Shown here: in pieces, positions 59,148 to 64,000 of the stretch
Layout of the letters: every line of letters starts with the position of its first letter
Position numbering within the stretch: position 1 is the stretch's first letter
NCBI GenBank assembly: GCA_963210315.1
Contig: OY723288.1
Location: forward strand, 62,001-126,000
Length of the DNA: 64,000 bases
Direction: 5' to 3'
DNA from: Rhynchopus euleeides
Lineage: Eukaryota; Euglenozoa; Diplonemea; Diplonemida; Diplonemidae
The notes under the pieces: generated by a model
The model's input: only the letters and a program-made list of their open reading frames with translations
Told to the model about the DNA's origin: nothing
Databases searched by the model: none
Position numbers and translations under genes: made by a program

Positions 59148-59225
59148 TGCACTTTATTGCACTTTACTGCATTTTACTGCATTTTATTGCACTTTATTTT
59201 ATTTTATGTTTTTTATTTTTAAAAT
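59148..59225. repeat. T-rich tandem motif, right copy
   Basis: The same 10-11 bp units as at 58400-58480, same orientation, about 750 bp away. Together they flank a segment with higher GC, so they may mark the ends or tail of an unrecognised element. Confidence 0.7.
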
Positions 59226-59614
59226 GCAGCATTTGTCCAGCCTTGGGGGGCAGGGCGTTCGCTCGGGGAGAAATAGGGGCCTATTTCGTTAAAAAAATGA
59301 TTCTGGGAAAACCCTTCTCCCACCTCTCTCCCGGGCATTTCTCCCAAGGGGGAGAAATTAAATAAAAAAAGTGTCTCGGAAGTTTTTGCCTCAGGTGGGA
59401 AGGGGTTCTGAAGGAGAAGGACAGCACCCTCTCGTAAAATTGATACCACCACGCTTCGCACGGAGCGGAAATAACCCAAAGAAGCGAGATCTGAACCTGA
59501 GGACCGTCGGAGCTATTGCCGGCATCAGGCCGATGTACCTCTTGAGCATGCTGTCTCAAGGTGCACGTTGTCTGTATGTGGTGTTCGACTATGAAGCGGT
59601 CTCGGGGACGAGGC

Positions 59615-59680
59615 TGACCAATGTTGACTACCGTGGCCTCCGGCGGCTGGGGGGCTCTGCCCCCCAGACCCCCCTGTGAC
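59615..59680 (+). repeat. Dispersed hairpin repeat, copy 4 (short form)
   Basis: It carries the GACTACCGTGGCCTCCGGCG block followed by the CTGGGGGGCTCTGCCCCCCA hairpin and CCCCCTGTGACC. It is the same form as copy 3. Confidence 0.75.
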
Positions 59681-59931
59681 CTGTGAAGTCTGTCCAACAG
59701 GAACTAACGAGCGCATGTGACCGTGCCCTTCCTTCTCGAGAACGGGTATCGGCGACGGTCCGTGATCCTGTTTTGGGTTCGTCACCAACTCCCGAAGTAC
59801 TCACTGATTGCCGCAAAACTTCCATTTTGCAGCCGCGAACCGCGAAATGGGCCCCTTGCGCCAAACATATGTAGTACCCTGGTCTGGACCCTTGAGGCAA
59901 TTTGTCTGAGGGGCCGATGTTGCATGATTTC

Positions 59932-59950
59932 GCGCGCGCGAAGCGCGCGC
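59932..59950. repeat. Short (GC)n hairpin followed by an A-tract
   Basis: GCGCGCGCG, a 2-nt AA loop and GCGCGCGC form a compact stem followed by seven A. No function inferred. Confidence 0.6.
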
Positions 59951-60145
59951 AAAAAAATTTTGAGGCGGCAATTTTACCCCTTTCTCCCACAGTCTCTGAG
60001 GAAGGTGGGAGATAGCGAACACCCTGGGGGGGGGGGTGAAAAAAAACCGGGGGAAGAAGCAAGAAGAAGAAGAAGGAAGAAAAGGAAGAGCATCAAGCAG
60101 AGCCTTGGGTTGGCACGCGCTATTCCCTGATCCAGCTTTGCTTGA

Positions 60146-60420
60146 CCCCCCCCCTCCCTCCCCTCCTCCCCCCCCCTCTCTCTCTCCCCCCCCCCAAACC
60201 CCTCGGACTGTTCCCCCACTCACCCTCCTTCCTCCTCCTCCTCCCCCCTCCGCCTTGTCTCGTTCGTTCGCTCACTAACTCCCCCATCCTTCTCCAACCC
60301 CAGCCCCCATTGACCTCTCGCCCCCCCCCCCTCCATTCTTTCCCCCCACATTCCTTCCCTTTCAAATATGTTCAGTTCTCGCCCCCCCCAACCCCCACCT
60401 CCCCCCCCCCTCTTTTGGCT
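60146..60420. repeat. Polypyrimidine block
   Basis: About 275 bp that is almost all C and T on the plus strand, broken by a few short mixed stretches. Confidence 0.8.
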
Positions 60421-60427
60421 CTCATTT

Positions 60428-60665
60428 CGATTTCCTTGTTCATTTCTTGGGGGTCTTCGCTTTGAAGTGCAAGAAACGTGAGACGCCTAGCAATATAGGC
60501 TGCCAGCCTGACACTTTGACACAGAGCGGTGGCACCCTATCATGCTGAAGATCGATTTCCTTGTCCACTTTTTGGAGGCCTTTCGATCTAATAAAGTGCA
60601 GAAGAGCAAGCCGCCTAACAAAAATAGGCTGCAGCCTGACACACTTTGGCACAGAGCGGCGGCAC
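60428..60665 (+). repeat. Two-unit tandem repeat of about 110 bp
   Basis: Units 60428-60535 and 60553-60665 share CGATTTCCTTG, a GCCTA-N-CAA(a)TAGGCTG block and GCCTGACAC-ACACAGAGCGG blocks, with more divergence between them. It is not recognisable as an RNA gene. Confidence 0.7.
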
Positions 60666-60885
60666 ACTTGACAGAGAAAAAAAAGCATCCCACTTCATTC
60701 AGCTCCACACATCAGAACTGCTTTGTTTTTTTACTTTGCTCAGCCAAAAGGGGTCGGGGAGAGAAGTGGGGGTGGGGTGAGGGATATATTGTTTCATTTG
60801 GAATCCTTGCGGGGACTAGGAACAGTGGGCAGGACTAGGAACGGTGGGTTGGCATGGTTTGGGCCGGGCAGCCTGGGGGAGAGGA

Positions 60886-61180
60886 CGGGTGGGAGGGGGG
60901 GGGGGAGAGGGAAGCAATGGATAAGTTGAGTGCAGATCGGAAACGGGGGCGGGGGGGCGGAGGAGGAGGAAGTGGTGGTGGCAGTGGGGGCGGCAGGTGT
61001 GGAAAGGGAGGGGGTGGGAGGGGGGGGGGAGAGAGAGAGAGAGGGGGGAGGGGGGGGGGCGACAAAGAAGTGGTTCAAGGGGAAGGACGAGGGGGTGGAT
61101 GTGTGTAGAAGGGGGGGAGGGGGGGGAGGGGGGGGGAGGTGGGGGTTGGGGGGCAGCGTCGTGAAGTGGTGAGGGGGGGG
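60886..61180. repeat. Polypurine block
   Basis: About 295 bp that is mostly G with some A on the plus strand, including a GAGAGAGAGAGAG run near 61030. It lies 470 bp from the pyrimidine block. Confidence 0.8.
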
Positions 61181-62617
61181 GGGATCGTACTCCTTTCGCT
61201 ATATTAAGAGAAACACCCTGCCCAGCAACTGCAAAAAGGCAGATCCGGGCTACTTTTCGTTGAGCGCACTCCTGTGTCAAAGGCTGTGTAAGCCCCTGTG
61301 AAGTGGCGTGAAGGTGATCCTTATAAAGCTTCAGTCGTACGATATCCTTCGTTACTTCGCGACTTCGCTACGCTTCGTCCCTCGTAACTGGAAAGAAGCA
61401 AAGGGTGAGGGCTTGGGCGGGTTGCAAAGGGTGGCAGAGTCTCTCACACTCTGTGATTTTCTTTTTGAATCCTTGCCTCGGAGTAGTGCCGCCCACAGCT
61501 CAACAGAACTGCCCCCTCCGGCCTGTTGAAACGATTTGAACGATGTGCTTATTTGTGGAGAGGGGGACCCGGTACCTCCGCCGCGTCCTGACTGTGTGTT
61601 CGACTGCTGCTTGGCGAGGGTGCTCAGCGCAGCAGGTTTTACTTCATTCGGTGGGGGGCCGGGGGTCGGGGGGTGCGGGGAGGTGAGATGCGGGGCCACA
61701 GAGGAGAGAAGAAGAGGAACCTCCACCCACACAGCGAGTCGCTGAGAGAGGGGAAGCACTCCTTCACTCAAGCACCGCCCCATCGCCACTCCCTGTAGAG
61801 TACCCCCCCTTCTCCCCTTCCCCATCCTCTCTCCCTCACGCCCCTGTTGCGGGAAGGTCTAAGGTCGAGTAACAGGGGCAAAAAAAAACATACCGCTTCA
61901 CCGGGCACACGGAAAGACAGATTCTTCTGGGCAGCGTCGAGCAACTTGACTGGCACCATCAGACTGTGCGCATCTCGTGTGGGGTGAGCGGTGTATTGGG
62001 GAGGGAGGGAGATGATGGAGGGTCCCCATCTCCCTCCCTGCTGTATCCATTTTAACGTCTTCATCTTTTGTGGTGTTTTTCTTCTTGCTGGAGCAGTGCA
62101 GGGCACGCAGCTCAACTGAGCTGCCCATGCTGAGTAGAGTAAAAAAAATAAATACCGAGGGGAATCGCAAATCAGGTCGAAAACCGCTCTCTGTTCGGGA
62201 AACTGGAACTGGATTAAAACAGCCCTTTTCAACCGAACCTCCTCAGATTTTTTTTCTCAATCCTCCGCAAGCAACAGCACCCATAAACACAACGCAGCTC
62301 CGCAGCTCTCCAGCGCCCCTCTCCCCCGGGCAACGAAAAGACTGGGAGACAAAATCCACTAAATTTAAATCAACTGCAGGGTTCGGAGGAGCGTACTGCC
62401 CACCCCCCCCTGCCAACCCCTGATGCCCCTGTATGCTCTGCAGGCTCTGAATGTTGACAGAATGGGATTGTGATGGTTCAGCGCGACACAGCAGTGCTGC
62501 GCCCCTGTGTGGCAGGGATCAGCGCGGCTCTGTGCGGTGCATCTCAACCCAATTCTGTGACGCCCGCTGCTGTGTCAGGGTGGGGGAAATAGGGGGAAAT
62601 AATCCGGGTTTTGTCAA

Positions 62618-62727
62618 GGGGGCCCTCGCTACCAAGTGTGACTGAGTGAGAAAAAGTGAGAAGTCAGCCATGTTTGGCTGAAAACTGACGACTCGTGACT
62701 CACAGTGACTCGTAGCGAGGGCCCCCC
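62618..62727. repeat. Imperfect inverted repeat
   Basis: Arms 62618-62650 and 62697-62727 pair through GGGGGCCCTCGCTAC and its complement, then through GTGACT-type bases with mismatches, around a loop of about 46 bp. Confidence 0.65.
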
Positions 62728-64000
62728 AAGATTCAAATTGAATAAAATAAAGCCGCTGAAAGACTGGGGGAGGGGGGTGGGGGGCAGCCAAGAGCCCGGA
62801 GGGGGTGTGAAGATTTTGCGCCTGCAAATCAGAAAGGGGGCGAGAAGAAACCAGGGGGGGGGGGGGGGTAGAACCAAAAAATGAAACACAACTTTTGGGG
62901 GGAGGGCTTACGTTACGTGCAGGAGTACTCTTGGAGAATCAGGAAGGCAAAAAAAAACGAGGAAAAAATGGCGATAACATTCCTCGTACGAAACACACAT
63001 AAAAAAACTAATGTGTGCCTGCTGTGGCAGAGGAGAGGTGTGATGTGCGATTGGCAGGCACACAAGACATAGACTGTCTGTGACGGAAAGCTCACCTTCG
63101 CGATTGCCCCTCATCGTTGCATTTCCCCTTTGACAATGATACCTTGTGGGAGAGTACAAGAGCGTGGGGCTTCTTTGTGCGCACGAACGGTGAAAACAAT
63201 GCAAAGAGATTACACACATCGTGTGGCCACGGGGGTGAAGAGTTGAAAGGTTGAAAAGGCATAAAATCGGAAAATCGGGTGGGACAGGCTGGGGGGTGGG
63301 TATGGGGCATGACCTTTCATCCGCCGGCCCTTTCTCTTGGACACTCTTCCGCAAAAATCAAACGGGTTGGAGGGGGGAGGGGGGGCGGGGTGGACACCAC
63401 TGGGGAGGGGGGGGGGGGGACGTGCTGAATGGAGGGGCGATAATGGGGGAGGGGGGGGGGGGGGGGGGGGAGACAGGCCTTGTGCATTGAAGGGGGGCGG
63501 GGGTGTCGTGCTGAGGAGAATGCGGGGAAACAAACAAACAAACAAACAGACAGGCAGACTTCAAACAGGACTCCTCCACATCGCGGTGGGCGTGTGAAGT
63601 GTCAGCGCAAAAAAAAAAGGATACATTCTGGTGTTTTTTTCACGATAGGTGGCGCGTTGGCACCCCCGCTTGCCGCCTTCTTTTGGCCCTACGCCGGCCG
63701 ACATTGACAAGGCAGACCTTCAAAGTATACAAATTACCTTCAACTCCCCACAAAATACAGAATCATCGCCACGATGCTCTGTTCCACCTCTCACCGATCC
63801 TTTGTTGTTGAAGATCGGACAGCTTTCACTTTTGAACAATTTTGAACGATTTTTTTTGGTAGACGACGACCTCCAGCCTGGCGTACAAGACCACCAGACT
63901 GTGACGTACGCTAGATTTCTTTTACTGATTTCGCTTGATTCTTGCGATGCGTTTTTTTTGGCGTTTCTCCAACACATACTTCCGAACCCTCGCCTGACGT

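Larger units (their letters stand above)
54114..64000. other. Repeat-rich spacer at the right edge, no supported gene
   Basis: No open frame on either strand shows a domain, and none of the longer ones (55379-56008 minus, 55654-56208 minus, 57873-58265 plus) has protein-like composition. Contents I can support are dispersed hairpin-repeat copies at 54418-54541, 54706-54770 and 59615-59680, T-rich 10-11 bp repeats near 58400 and 59150, a pyrimidine block at 60146-60420 and a purine block at 60886-61180, a two-unit repeat at 60428-60665, an inverted repeat at 62618-62727, and many G-runs (55524-55542, 56506-56516, 63446-63470). Confidence 0.45.

Noticed and set aside
58400..59225. TGCACTTTATTG-type motifs as spliced-leader RNA genes
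   Set aside because: They resemble only the last dozen bases of some euglenozoan leaders as I remember them; the rest of a leader exon and a following GT donor in the right place are missing, and the motif is one unit of a tandem repeat.

Overview
This 64 kb window is nuclear DNA from a unicellular eukaryote. Two protein kinase genes have GT-AG introns with a uniform GTATG/GTACG donor. Most of the non-coding DNA is low-complexity, with G/C homopolymer runs, (GA)n arrays and polypurine/polypyrimidine blocks. A coiled-coil protein at 22.5-24.3 kb resembles the paraflagellar rod family as I remember it. If that is right it points to Euglenozoa, and cis-spliced introns would then favour a diplonemid or euglenid over a kinetoplastid. 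This placement is tentative.

All five host genes I can support lie on the minus strand. From right to left (5' to 3' of that strand) they are: a ~6,840-residue secreted calcium-binding repeat protein (49161-28642), the rod-like coiled-coil protein (24294-22486), a PKB/AKT-type AGC kinase in five exons (15354-13428), a CaMK-group kinase in four exons (9767-8085), and a multi-pass membrane protein of unknown function (3191-1020). The giant protein has a signal peptide, a long beta-rich N-terminal half with bacterial flavour, EF-hand-type loops, Calx-beta-like repeats, a large hemolysin-type GGxGxD array and a CUB-like insert. It is intronless over 20.5 kb, and its reading frame changes twice at G/C runs.

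The spacer 15.66-22.32 kb is a stack of non-autonomous DNA transposons. Every boundary is a TA dinucleotide, adjacent elements share the same TA, and two elements are nested in others. A sixth such element sits at 53.75-54.11 kb. On the plus strand at 50.1-53.35 kb is a 5'-truncated non-LTR retrotransposon (the end of its reverse transcriptase, zinc-finger motifs and a Pro-rich C-terminus) lying inside a (GA)n microsatellite, with (GA)n on both sides.

The other spacers (1-1.0, 3.2-8.1, 9.8-13.4, 24.3-28.6 and 54.1-64 kb) hold no gene I can defend. They contain several structured repeats. The most striking is an interleaved A-B-A'-B' inverted repeat at 5413-5555. A dispersed hairpin repeat occurs four times. 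The kinases are signalling proteins, the giant protein is probably a surface or extracellular Ca2+-dependent adhesin or matrix component, and nothing ties the genes into one pathway.
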